The notes: generated from the letters alone by a model not told the origin. Shown: positions 6,425 through 13,978, counted from the stretch's first letter. The stretch is DNA of 25,713 nt from Candidatus Omnitrophota bacterium (GCA_028711825.1 JAQTRM010000017.1:1-25713); one strand, 5' to 3'. Numbers and translations: made by a program.

Positions 6425-7336
6425 ATGAAGACTTATGATTTAATTATTGTTGGTGCCGGTCCGGCGGGAATTACCGCCGGAGTTTATGCCGCCCGGGGAA
6501 GAATGGATTTTCTTATCATCAGCCTGGATGTGGGCGGGCAGGCGGCCTGGAGCGGCGATATCGAGAATTATACCGGATATCAGTTTATCAGCGGTATCGA
6601 GTTGATGGAAAAATTCCAGGAGCATATGCGCCAATACGGTATGGCGTTTAAAGAAAAAGAAGAGGTCCTGGAAATCTCGGGTTCCGGTAATTTGATAGCC
6701 GTGAAGACTGACAAAGAGGTTTACCAGTGCAGAAGTCTGATTATCGCTTCCGGCAAAAGGTCCAAGGAGCTGGGGGTCCCGGGAGAAAAAGAATTTAAAA
6801 ACCGCGGTTTAACTTATTGCGCTACCTGCGACGGGCCGCTTTTTTCCGGAAAAGATGTCGCGGTTATCGGCGGCGGAAATTCCGCTTTAGACGCTGCTTT
6901 ACAGCTTATCAAGATCGCTAAACATGTCTATATTGTGCATAACGCCCGGGATTTATCGGGAGATGCGATTATGATCCAAAAGGTCCGGCAGGCTCCCAAT
7001 GTCACTGTTATCGATGATTCTTTGGTGGTTGCCGTATCGGGAGGGCGTTTCCTTTCGGGAATAAAAATACGCAGCGCTTCCGCGGAGAGGGATTTGGCGG
7101 TTCAGGGTGTGTTCGTAGAAATCGGTCTTGTCCCGAATTCCGCTTTCTTCCCGGGGATTAAAAAAAATTCCTCAAATGAGATAATCGTCGATTCCCGCAA
7201 CCGGACCAGCCTTAAAGGAGTATTCGCAGCCGGCGACGTGACGGATGTACCGGAAAAACAGATCATTGTCGCCGCCGGGGAAGGCGCAAAAGCCGCTCTG
7301 GGGGCTTTTAAGTTCCTGGCGACGGGCAGGTTCTAG
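6425..7336 (+). CDS. trxB: Thioredoxin reductase-like flavoprotein (AhpF-type nucleotide site)
   Basis: This 303-aa FAD enzyme has the N-terminal GAGPAGITAGVYAAR dinucleotide fold, the redox-active C132-A-T-C135, the second fold GGGNSALDAALQL (149-161) and the C-terminal AAGDVTD FAD motif. In NADPH-specific thioredoxin reductases the second fold is followed by an HRR-type basic motif that binds the 2'-phosphate. Here the equivalent stretch reads VHNARDLSGDAIMIQK, which lacks that motif. It looks more like AhpF (GGGNS, then a segment ending in an acidic residue), which uses NADH. The enzyme therefore may use NADH, or another donor, to reduce the adjacent CPWC protein. It is the last redox gene before mazG; family membership is certain, cofactor preference is inferred. 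Confidence 0.92.
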   Translation: MKTYDLIIVGAGPAGITAGVYAARGRMDFLIISLDVGGQAAWSGDIENYTGYQFISGIELMEKFQEHMRQYGMAFKEKEEVLEISGSGNLIAVKTDKEVYQCRSLIIASGKRSKELGVPGEKEFKNRGLTYCATCDGPLFSGKDVAVIGGGNSALDAALQLIKIAKHVYIVHNARDLSGDAIMIQKVRQAPNVTVIDDSLVVAVSGGRFLSGIKIRSASAERDLAVQGVFVEIGLVPNSAFFPGIKKNSSNEIIVDSRNRTSLKGVFAAGDVTDVPEKQIIVAAGEGAKAALGAFKFLATGRF

Positions 7337-7342
7337 GGTGCG

Positions 7343-7726
7343 ATGGAAAAGAAAACCGGTTTCATAGAATTGAAGAAAGTTTTCCGCCGGCTCCATGGCA
7401 GGCGCGGCTGCCTCTGGGATAAAAAGCAGACGCATAAAAGCCTGATTAAAGATTTAAGAGAAGAAGTTGATGAATTTATCCGTGCCGTGAAGCACGGCGA
7501 CTGCCGTAATATGCAGGAAGAACTGGGAGATATCCTTCTTCATGTGATGTTCAACGCGCAGATCGCCAGCAAGAACGGTAAATTCGATATTGAAGATGTG
7601 ATTGCCGGTTTAATCGGGAAATTGAAGCGCCGGCATCCGCATGTCTTCGGGAAGGTGAAAGTAAATTCCGCGCGGCAGATTATTGCCAACTGGGAAATGA
7701 TCAAGGCGGCCGAAAAGCACAAATAG
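7343..7726 (+). CDS. mazG: MazG-family nucleotide pyrophosphohydrolase, single domain
   Basis: This 127-aa all-alpha protein hydrolyses NTPs or dNTPs to monophosphates and pyrophosphate. The metal-binding pattern is visible as EEVDEF followed by EELGDILLHV. The N-terminal CLWDKKQTHKSL and C-terminal KLKRRHPHVFG motifs match classical MazG. E. coli MazG has two such domains (263 aa); this has one. It starts six bases after trxB, with AGGGTG as a weak ribosome-binding site. It is probably a house-cleaning enzyme removing oxidised or otherwise damaged nucleotides, which would fit the redox operon. Confidence 0.9.
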   Translation: MEKKTGFIELKKVFRRLHGRRGCLWDKKQTHKSLIKDLREEVDEFIRAVKHGDCRNMQEELGDILLHVMFNAQIASKNGKFDIEDVIAGLIGKLKRRHPHVFGKVKVNSARQIIANWEMIKAAEKHK

Positions 7727-7727
7727 G

Positions 7728-7755
7728 TTGCGCCCGCCGCAGGCAGTGATACAAT
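7728..7755 (+). promoter_or_regulatory. Candidate promoter with extended -10 for the nfu-larE-nifS-birA operon
   Basis: TTGCGC (7728-7733), 16 nt, then TACAAT (7750-7755) preceded by TG at 7747-7748, an extended -10. It sits in the 66-base gap between mazG and nfu, where a new transcript is expected. A start near 7762 would leave a leader of about 30 bases with the ribosome-binding site CAGGGAGG. Confidence 0.4.
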
Positions 7756-7792
7756 TATCAACAGGGACCATTAATTTAACAGGGAGGTTTTA

Positions 7793-8014
7793 ATGAAAGA
7801 ACAAATTGAAAAGGCTTTGGATAAGGTTCGGCCGATGCTGGCGGCCGACGGTGGCAACGTGGAATTGGTCGAGGTGACCGATGACGGAGTAGTCAAATTG
7901 AAATTGCAAGGAAGCTGCGGCTGCTGTCCGATGAGCTCGATGACCTTGAAGAACGGAATCGAAAAGATCCTGAGGCAGGAAGTGCCGGGGATCAAGGAAG
8001 TGATAGCGCTTTAA
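7793..8014 (+). CDS. nfu: NifU C-terminal-domain (Nfu) Fe-S scaffold protein
   Basis: This 73-aa protein consists only of the NifU C-terminal domain. The IEKALDKVRPMLAADGGNVELVEV start and the CxxC within GSCGCCPMSSMTLKNGIE are the family signature. Nfu proteins bind and deliver [4Fe-4S] clusters in the cytoplasm. It leads a run with larE (12 bases on) and nifS, so cluster and sulfur delivery to LarE, biotin synthase or other enzymes is plausible. It is shorter than E. coli NfuA, which has an extra A-type N-terminal domain. Confidence 0.93.
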   Translation: MKEQIEKALDKVRPMLAADGGNVELVEVTDDGVVKLKLQGSCGCCPMSSMTLKNGIEKILRQEVPGIKEVIAL

Positions 8015-8025
8015 AAGATCTTCGT

Positions 8026-8850
8026 ATGTCTCTTCAGCTTCAGAAAAAGTTCAGCCGTCTCAAAAGTATTATCGCTTCATATCGTTCGGTCCTGGTGGCA
8101 TTCTCCGGAGGGCAGGACAGCGCTTTGTTGCTTAAAGCCGCTTCTCTGGCCCTTCCTCCGGGAAAAGTCCTGGCGGTGACCGCGGTTTCAGCTACTTATC
8201 CCGAAGGTGAACTGGTTCAGGCGAAAAATCTTGCCCGGAGGATCGGTTCAAGGCTTAAGATAATCCGGACCGGAGAATTGAAAGATAAAAGGTTTACCGT
8301 TAATTCCACGCGGCGATGTTATTTCTGCAAACAGGAACTTTTTTCAAGGTTGATCGCAATCGCCGGGAAGAATGGCCTCGAAGCCGTACTTGAAGCCGGC
8401 AGTCTTTCAGATAACTCCGATTACCGCCCGGGAAGCGCCGCCGGGCGCCGGCTGGGGGTGAAATCGCCTTTGGCGGAGGCGGGTTTCTTTAAGCAGGATA
8501 TCCGGAGATTAAGCAAGAAATTGGGGCTCTCAAGCTGGGATAAACCCAGTATGGCATGCCTTGCCTCGCGGATACCTTACGGGACCGGGATTACCGCTCC
8601 ATTGCTTAAGCGCGTGGACCGGTCGGAAACCTACTTGAGGAGCCTGGGTTTAGGTCAGGTGCGGCTGCGTCATTACGGCGATACCTGCCGCATTGAAACC
8701 GACGCAAAAGAAATTCCCAGATTATTAAGCAAAAGGCGTAACATTGTGCGCCGTTTAAAAAAAGAAGGGTATCATTACATTACCGTTGACCTTGAAGGTT
8801 ACCGTACCGGTAGTTTAAATGAGGCGGTTAAAAGGTTAAGGCGTCTATAA
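8026..8850 (+). CDS. larE: LarE-family ATP-dependent sulfur transferase, three-cysteine type
   Basis: This 274-aa PP-loop ATPase has the P-loop SGGQDSALLL at 27-36. LarE adenylylates and sulfurates the pyridinium dicarboxylate precursor of the nickel-pincer nucleotide used by lactate racemase. The Lactobacillus enzyme sacrifices a single cysteine (C176). This protein has C98-x2-C101 in RCYFCK plus C178 in MACLASR, the set that in the Thermotoga-type LarE holds a [4Fe-4S] cluster allowing catalytic turnover. A usual D-G-T-N-A-D-D stretch reads EAGSLSDN (123-130), a notable change in the substrate-site loop. No larA, larB or larC is present in the window, so the true acceptor may be elsewhere or different. 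Nfu before it and NifS after it would supply cluster and sulfur. Confidence 0.87.
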   Translation: MSLQLQKKFSRLKSIIASYRSVLVAFSGGQDSALLLKAASLALPPGKVLAVTAVSATYPEGELVQAKNLARRIGSRLKIIRTGELKDKRFTVNSTRRCYFCKQELFSRLIAIAGKNGLEAVLEAGSLSDNSDYRPGSAAGRRLGVKSPLAEAGFFKQDIRRLSKKLGLSSWDKPSMACLASRIPYGTGITAPLLKRVDRSETYLRSLGLGQVRLRHYGDTCRIETDAKEIPRLLSKRRNIVRRLKKEGYHYITVDLEGYRTGSLNEAVKRLRRL

Positions 8851-8870
8851 ATAAGAAAGAGGGTGTTAAG

Positions 8871-10031
8871 ATGAAGAAGGTATACCTGGATTACGCGGCC
8901 ACTACACCCGTAGACCCGGAAGTTATCGCTGCGATGGAACCTTGTTTTTATGAAAAATTCGGTAATGCCTCAAGCCTCCACGCTTACGGACAGGAGGCAA
9001 AAAAGATCCTCGAGGACAGCCGGCAGACGCTGGCGGATTTTATCGGGGCCCGCCCGGAGGAGATTATATTTACTTCCGGGGGGACGGAATCCGATAATAC
9101 CGTCCTCTCCGGGGTTTCCTGCGCTTTGGAAAAGAAAGGAAATCATATCGTTACTTCCATGATCGAGCATCACGCGGTTATCGAGCCGGCGAAATTCCTG
9201 GAGAAGCACGGTTTTAAGGTTACCTATCTCAAGGTGGATAAAGACGGGCTGGTGTCTCCCGATGACCTGAAAAAAGCGATCACTGATAAAACAATCCTTG
9301 TCAGTATTATGCACGCCAATAACGAGATTGGAACCCTGCAGCCGATCGCGGAGCTCGGCAGGATCACCAAGGAAAAAGGGGTGTATTTCCATACCGACGC
9401 GGTGCAGACTGTAGGCCATGTCCCGGTCAATGTCGGAGAGCTCAACGTGGATTTTTTATCGCTTTCGGCGCATAAATTTTACGGCCCGAAAGGGGTGGGT
9501 GCTTTGTACGTCAGGCAGGGCTGTCGTATGGATACTTATATGCGTGGAGGGGATCAGGAAAAAGGCAGGCGCGCCTCTACTCATAATATCTCCGGGATCG
9601 CCGGGCTTGCCAGGGCGATCGAACTTTGCCGGGATAATATGGATAAAGAAAATGCTTATCAGGCATCCTTGCGGGACAGGCTGATTAAAGAAATACCCGC
9701 TTTGATCCCCGATGTCAGACTTAACGGCCACCCCGCACAGAGACTGCCTAATAACGTGAATTTTTCGATCAAATATATCGAAGGAGAATCCATGCTTTTG
9801 AGCCTGGATATGCTGGGGATCGCCTGTTCTACCGGATCGGCCTGCACCTCAAGCTCTCTTGAACCTTCGCATGTTTTACTGGCGATCGGCCTGGACCATG
9901 AGACTGCGCATGGTTCACTCCGGATCAGCCTGGGACGCTGGACAACTGGTGCGGATGTCGACTACCTTCTGGAGAAGCTGCCGCCGGTAGTAAAAAAATT
10001 ACGCGAGATGTCCCCTCTTTATGAGAAATAA
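8871..10031 (+). CDS. nifS: Cysteine desulfurase, NifS/IscS group
   Basis: This 386-aa PLP enzyme removes sulfur from L-cysteine to form a protein persulfide for Fe-S clusters and thio-cofactors. The PLP lysine is K202 in SLSAHKFYGPKG. The substrate-binding EHHAV, DAVQT and HAN-NEIG motifs are in order, and the catalytic cysteine is C325 in TGSACTSSSLEPSHVL, with the long mobile loop of group I enzymes. It lies 20 bases after larE behind AAGAGGG, and its last 11 bases overlap the next gene. It likely serves the Nfu and LarE genes upstream. NifS versus IscS cannot be separated with confidence from sequence alone. Confidence 0.95.
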   Translation: MKKVYLDYAATTPVDPEVIAAMEPCFYEKFGNASSLHAYGQEAKKILEDSRQTLADFIGARPEEIIFTSGGTESDNTVLSGVSCALEKKGNHIVTSMIEHHAVIEPAKFLEKHGFKVTYLKVDKDGLVSPDDLKKAITDKTILVSIMHANNEIGTLQPIAELGRITKEKGVYFHTDAVQTVGHVPVNVGELNVDFLSLSAHKFYGPKGVGALYVRQGCRMDTYMRGGDQEKGRRASTHNISGIAGLARAIELCRDNMDKENAYQASLRDRLIKEIPALIPDVRLNGHPAQRLPNNVNFSIKYIEGESMLLSLDMLGIACSTGSACTSSSLEPSHVLLAIGLDHETAHGSLRISLGRWTTGADVDYLLEKLPPVVKKLREMSPLYEK

Positions 10032-11061
10032 ACTGCCTCCGTTGGGTAAAGTCCCACCCGATTTTTTTAACCGTAATATTTATCCTAAACTCGGTTATCC
10101 CGATCCTTCGATCCTTGTCGGCCCGCGCAACGGGGTGGATTTCGGGGTGCTGGACCTGGGAGACAGGGTTTTGGTTGTTTCCACCGACCCCTTTTTTATC
10201 GCCGACGGACTGGGAATGGAGAAAGCCGCCTGGTTCGCGGTGCATATCGTCGCCAGCGATGTGGCGGTAAGCGGGATTGCCCCGCGGTATCTGGCAATCG
10301 ATATGAATCTTCCTCCTTCGATCAGCGAAAAGGATCTTAATCTGCTCTGGGATACGGTCCACCGGGAATGCGGAAAACTCAAGATCAGCGTAATTACCGG
10401 GCATACCGCCCGTTACGCCGGGTGTAATTACCCGATGGTAGGCGGGGCGACGGTTTTTGGGCTGGGCAGGAAGGAAGATCTTGTCAACCCCCGGGCGCTG
10501 CCGGGGGACGCGGTAATCGTTACCAAAGGCCCCGCGATCGAAGCCGCCGGACTTTTGAGCGCTTATTTTCCGGAGCCGCTGGAAGCCCGCTACGGCAAGC
10601 ATTTCCGCAGGCGCGCCCGGGATATCTTTTACCGGATGTCCACCGTTAAAGACGCGGCGGTCGCCGCTTCCGTGGGAGGCCTTACCGCGATGCACGACGC
10701 TACGGAGTGCGGTGTCTGGGGAGGGCTTTTTGAGATCGCCAGGCACAGCGAAGTAGGGATGCGGATCGAGCTTGACAGGATTATTATGCCGGAACCCGTA
10801 AAACTTATATGCGAATGTTTCGGTATCGACCCTTATTCTTCCATCAGCGAAGGTACTTTGCTGGCAACCGCCAGTAAAGATAAGGCTGCCGCGATCGTCG
10901 CGGCGCTCTCCAGGGAAGGGATACCGTCCAGCATTGTCGGTGAGGTTACCCCTTCTTCGGAAGGGATGCGTATTATAGACGGGAAAAAGAGCCGCGCGCT
11001 GAAACACCCCGTGGTCGATCCTTTCTGGGGAAAGTTCGCGGAATACCTGAAAAAGAAATGA
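10021..11061 (+). CDS. AIR synthase-related protein (HypE/ThiL/SelD superfamily), function unassigned
   Basis: This 346-aa protein has the two-domain PurM/AIR-synthase fold. The N-terminal domain shows GPRNGVDFGVLDLGDRVLVVSTDPFF, with the nucleotide/metal aspartates, and VASDVAVSGIAPRYLAIDMNLP. The C-terminal domain shows TAMHDATECGVWGGLFEIA and a SISEGTLLATA strand. It is HypE-like, but it lacks the C-terminal cysteine tail (PRIC type) needed for HypE carbamoyl dehydration. It also lacks the N-terminal Cys/Sec loop of SelD. It overlaps nifS by 11 bases and birA by four (ATGA), so it is tightly coupled to a sulfur/biotin gene set. An ATP-dependent phosphoryl or adenylyl step in cofactor metabolism is likely; the substrate is unknown. 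Confidence 0.78.
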   Translation: MRNKLPPLGKVPPDFFNRNIYPKLGYPDPSILVGPRNGVDFGVLDLGDRVLVVSTDPFFIADGLGMEKAAWFAVHIVASDVAVSGIAPRYLAIDMNLPPSISEKDLNLLWDTVHRECGKLKISVITGHTARYAGCNYPMVGGATVFGLGRKEDLVNPRALPGDAVIVTKGPAIEAAGLLSAYFPEPLEARYGKHFRRRARDIFYRMSTVKDAAVAASVGGLTAMHDATECGVWGGLFEIARHSEVGMRIELDRIIMPEPVKLICECFGIDPYSSISEGTLLATASKDKAAAIVAALSREGIPSSIVGEVTPSSEGMRIIDGKKSRALKHPVVDPFWGKFAEYLKKK

Positions 11062-12014
11062 AAGAAAAAATACTGGACTGTTTAAGCAAAAAAAACGATT
11101 ATCTCTCCGGAGACCAGATCAGCCGGCACCTGGGGATCAGCCGCCAGGGGTTGTGGAAACATATCCAGGAGCTTAAAGACTTAGGGTATGAAATAGTCGC
11201 GGTTCCGCACCTGGGTTACCGTCTTGAATCCGTCCCCGACCGGCTTTTTGATTTCGCGGTAGCGCATAATCTGCATACGAAATTTACGGGGAAAAAAATC
11301 TATTATTCCGATTATCTGGATTCCACAAATAACCTGGCGATGAAGCTTGGAATGGAAGGGGCTCTTTCCGGCACACTGGTTCTGGCGGAGTCCCAGGGGA
11401 AAGGCCGCGGCCGCCTGGGCCGGCACTGGCTTTCTCCCAAACACAAGGGGATATATCTTTCGCTATTGTTAAGACCGCGTATTTCTCCGTCGAATTCACC
11501 GTTATTGACCTTGATGAGTGCGGTGAGTATCTGTGAAGCGGTTAAAGAAGCAATCGGGTTGTCCGTACAGATCAAATGGCCTAACGATGTGCTGGTAAAT
11601 AATAAGAAGCTCGCCGGGATCCTTACCGAGATGAGCGCGGAAATGGATAAGGTAAATTTCGTGGTGATCGGTATCGGGTTGAATGTTAACAACGACAGGA
11701 AGTCTCTGCTTCCCCAAGCCACTTCTTTAAGAGAAGCGCGGGGAGAAGAGTTGAGCCGGCTGGATTTATTGCAGGGGCTTCTGCGGAGGCTCGAGGAAAA
11801 TTATCTGCTGCTGGAAGAAGGGGGCGCTCGCCAGATCATTGACAAATGGCGCGGTTTCACCCTTACTCTCGGCACGCGGGTAAGGGTTGCTTTCCAGGAT
11901 AAATATGTGGAAGGCCAGGCCGCCGATATCGATTCCGACGGTTCACTGGTTATCCGCAAGGATTCCGGGCTGATGCAAAAGATCTCCAGCGGAGACGTGA
12001 TATCTTGCCGGTAA
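11058..12014 (+). CDS. birA: Bifunctional biotin--protein ligase / biotin repressor
   Basis: This 318-aa protein makes biotinyl-5'-AMP and transfers biotin to carrier proteins. The N-terminal winged helix (about 1-60, with SGDQISRHLGISRQGLWKHI) is present, so it should also be a DNA-binding repressor of the E. coli/Bacillus type. The ligase signature GKGRGRLGRHW lies at 114-124 and KWPNDVLVNNKKLAGIL at 173-189. A C-terminal SH3-like domain (about 270-318) completes it. It overlaps the upstream gene at ATGA. Its stop codon lies inside a perfect palindrome with a BirA-operator-like sequence, so its predicted target lies immediately downstream. Confidence 0.95.
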   Translation: MKEKILDCLSKKNDYLSGDQISRHLGISRQGLWKHIQELKDLGYEIVAVPHLGYRLESVPDRLFDFAVAHNLHTKFTGKKIYYSDYLDSTNNLAMKLGMEGALSGTLVLAESQGKGRGRLGRHWLSPKHKGIYLSLLLRPRISPSNSPLLTLMSAVSICEAVKEAIGLSVQIKWPNDVLVNNKKLAGILTEMSAEMDKVNFVVIGIGLNVNNDRKSLLPQATSLREARGEELSRLDLLQGLLRRLEENYLLLEEGGARQIIDKWRGFTLTLGTRVRVAFQDKYVEGQAADIDSDGSLVIRKDSGLMQKISSGDVISCR

Positions 12015-12049
12015 TTGTCAACCAATAATATATTATTGGTTGACAATTA
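12012..12049. promoter_or_regulatory. Predicted BirA operator (perfect 38-bp palindrome)
   Basis: Two 19-base arms (12012-12030 and 12031-12049) are exact reverse complements with no loop. The dyad contains TTGTCAACC (12015-12023), 14 bases, GGTTGACAA (12038-12046). The known BirA operator family has the form TTGTAAACC, a spacer of about 14-16 bases, GGTTTACAA, so this differs at one position per half-site. The left arm includes the birA stop codon (12012-12014). The right half-site covers the -35 box (12040-12045) of the receptor promoter, a classical repression geometry. An A/T-rich cruciform or terminator is the alternative, but there is no T-tract and the half-site match is specific. Confidence 0.82.
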
Positions 12050-12069
12050 ATCTTCCTCTCGTTTATAAT
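12040..12069 (+). promoter_or_regulatory. Sigma70-type promoter of the TonB-dependent receptor
   Basis: Consensus TTGACA (12040-12045), 18-base spacer, consensus TATAAT (12064-12069). A start six or seven bases downstream would fall at about 12076, the A of the receptor's ATG. No ribosome-binding sequence lies between the -10 box and that ATG, so the mRNA is probably leaderless. The -35 lies inside the predicted BirA operator. Confidence 0.85.
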
Positions 12070-12075
12070 AGCCGC

Positions 12076-13872
12076 ATGTCAGGTTTAAGAATATGCGGCT
12101 TAATTTTTGTCCTGCTGTTTTTTAATCCGGGAAACCCCTGCGCCTTCGGCGGGATCGACCATGAACTGGAACCTTTGGTGATCCTGAAACAGAAGCAGCT
12201 GCTTTTGAACGAGTATACAACGGAGAGCGGCGAGAATGAAGATTTCGATTATCAGTCCGGGGTGGAAAACCTGGTCAACCTTCCGGTAGATGTGCAGAGC
12301 CGGTCCTTAAGGAGCGGGATAGAGGCGGGTTTCTCGCTGCGCGGGTCGACCTCCCAGCAGGTTTTAGTCCTTTTAAACGGCCAGCGTATTAACGAGCCGC
12401 AAACATCTTACTATAACTCCGACATTCCGTTTACCAAAGAAGATATTGAAAAGATCGATGTGATGCCCGGAGCGGGTTCCGGCCTTTTCGGCCCGGACGC
12501 CGTAGGAGGGGCGATAAATTTCTCTTTAAGCCCGCCTAAAGAAAAGAAGATAATCTGGGAGTCCGGCATAGGAAGCAACCGTAACGGGTACAGCCTTTTC
12601 AGCTTCAGCGATAAACGCGATAACCTGGGGGTGCGTTTTTCAGTCGAGGACGCCCAGTCCCGGGGATACCGCTATGATACGGATTATAAAAAATTTACTT
12701 CTTCTTTGAGCGCCAGCTACGGGTTCGCGCGCGGGTCCTGGGATAATAACTTCGGTTATCAGGAAAAGGATTTCGGCGCTTATGATTTTTATACTCCCGG
12801 AATGGGATATCCTTCCCGTGAGGCGACCAAGGTTTATTTATTGAGCAGCGGGCTGAATTTAGATTATGACGGGCTGCTGGTGAAGCCCGCTTTCCTCTGG
12901 CGCCGGCATTATGATACCTTCATCCTTGATGAGACAGGCCTGCGTTCGACACAGGTAAATCATCACCATACGGATATTATTACCCCGAGTTTTTACCTGC
13001 AGAAGGATATGGGCGTGTTCGGCAAGACGGGGTTTGGCTCCGAGTGGTCCGAAGAAAGAATCGTCTCCACGAATCTGGGAAACCATACACGCGACCGCCA
13101 GAGTTTATTCCTGGATAACCGTATTGCCATTGGAGAGCGGTGGGAGATAGGATCTTGTATCCGCGGAGAGAATTTTTCCGGCTTTGGTATGACTTATAGC
13201 GGGTCTTTGAACGCCAGGTTCACGCTTGTTCCGGATCTTTCATGGAGTTTCGGCGTTTCAAGGAATATCCGCCTGCCCTCCTTTACCGAGTTATATTACA
13301 GCGATCCTACTACGATCGGTAACGACGCCCTGGAAGCTGAAAAAGTATGGAATTACGAAACGGGCCTGGAATACAAAAAAGGAGGGTTTCTCTCCAGGGT
13401 TTCTCTTTTTATGCGCCGGGAGAGAGAAATGATCGACTGGGTAAGGAAGGATCCCGGAGAGAAATGGCAGGCGAGAAATTTCACCCGGGATGAAGTTTTT
13501 GGCGCCGAATACGCGCTGCATCAGGATTTCAGCCGGTTTCTCGCTCTCGACGCCAACTATTCTTACGCCGATAAGCAAATAGACAGCCAGGGGTATCTTT
13601 ATAAATACGGCCCGAATTACGCCAGTCATTTGGCGAACGCGGTTTTTACTATAACCCTGCCTTTCGGCAGGCAGGAGATCGGGTTTAACTATAAAAAAAG
13701 GCCCGGGCGCAACGGGTGGCTCCTGATGAGCGCCGGGCTTAATTATAATTTAAGCGGCGATATGAAAATCTTCCTGCGCGCGGAGAATATCTTTAATACG
13801 GAATACCAGGATATCGAAGGGATCCCCCAGCCCGGGAGGTATCTTGAAGCGGGATTGAGGTGTCAGTGGTAG
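12076..13872 (+). CDS. TonB-dependent outer-membrane receptor, predicted BirA/biotin-regulated
   Basis: This is a 598-aa outer-membrane transporter. A signal peptide (about 1-24, hydrophobic CGLIFVLLFF) is followed by a possible TonB box EPLVIL. A plug domain (about 50-145) shows FSLRGSTSQQVLVLLNGQRI and the typical GPDAVGGAINF end. The rest is a beta-barrel ending in the aromatic residue of RCQW, as BAM substrates do. It is BtuB-like in size, and the barrel does not show its ligand. An open frame extends to 12040, but that start would lie upstream of the -10 box, so the ATG at 12076 is chosen. The promoter overlaps a BirA-type operator next to birA, which suggests uptake of biotin or a precursor across the outer membrane. 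TonB, ExbB/D and an inner-membrane transporter are not in this window. Confidence 0.9.
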   Translation: MSGLRICGLIFVLLFFNPGNPCAFGGIDHELEPLVILKQKQLLLNEYTTESGENEDFDYQSGVENLVNLPVDVQSRSLRSGIEAGFSLRGSTSQQVLVLLNGQRINEPQTSYYNSDIPFTKEDIEKIDVMPGAGSGLFGPDAVGGAINFSLSPPKEKKIIWESGIGSNRNGYSLFSFSDKRDNLGVRFSVEDAQSRGYRYDTDYKKFTSSLSASYGFARGSWDNNFGYQEKDFGAYDFYTPGMGYPSREATKVYLLSSGLNLDYDGLLVKPAFLWRRHYDTFILDETGLRSTQVNHHHTDIITPSFYLQKDMGVFGKTGFGSEWSEERIVSTNLGNHTRDRQSLFLDNRIAIGERWEIGSCIRGENFSGFGMTYSGSLNARFTLVPDLSWSFGVSRNIRLPSFTELYYSDPTTIGNDALEAEKVWNYETGLEYKKGGFLSRVSLFMRREREMIDWVRKDPGEKWQARNFTRDEVFGAEYALHQDFSRFLALDANYSYADKQIDSQGYLYKYGPNYASHLANAVFTITLPFGRQEIGFNYKKRPGRNGWLLMSAGLNYNLSGDMKIFLRAENIFNTEYQDIEGIPQPGRYLEAGLRCQW

Positions 13873-13978
13873 GTACCGGGGGACGTCCTTTCAGGGGACA
13901 CCCTGTTGCTCTATAACTGTTAAAAATACAAATAGTTATGAAGAGGACAATTCATAACTGGTAATTAATTCAAAATCT

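Noticed and set aside
9925..11007. Long antisense open frame (360 codons, - strand)
   Set aside because: It lies opposite nifS and the AIR-synthase-like gene, both with clear family motifs. The translation is Pro/Arg/His-rich with no recognisable domain.
12012..12049. The 38-bp palindrome as a simple birA terminator
   Set aside because: No T-tract follows, the dyad is A/T-rich at its centre, and the half-sites match BirA operators; the operator reading explains more.
12040..12075. Upstream start of the receptor frame (12 extra codons)
   Set aside because: It would begin inside the -35 box of the receptor's own promoter and place non-signal residues before the signal peptide.
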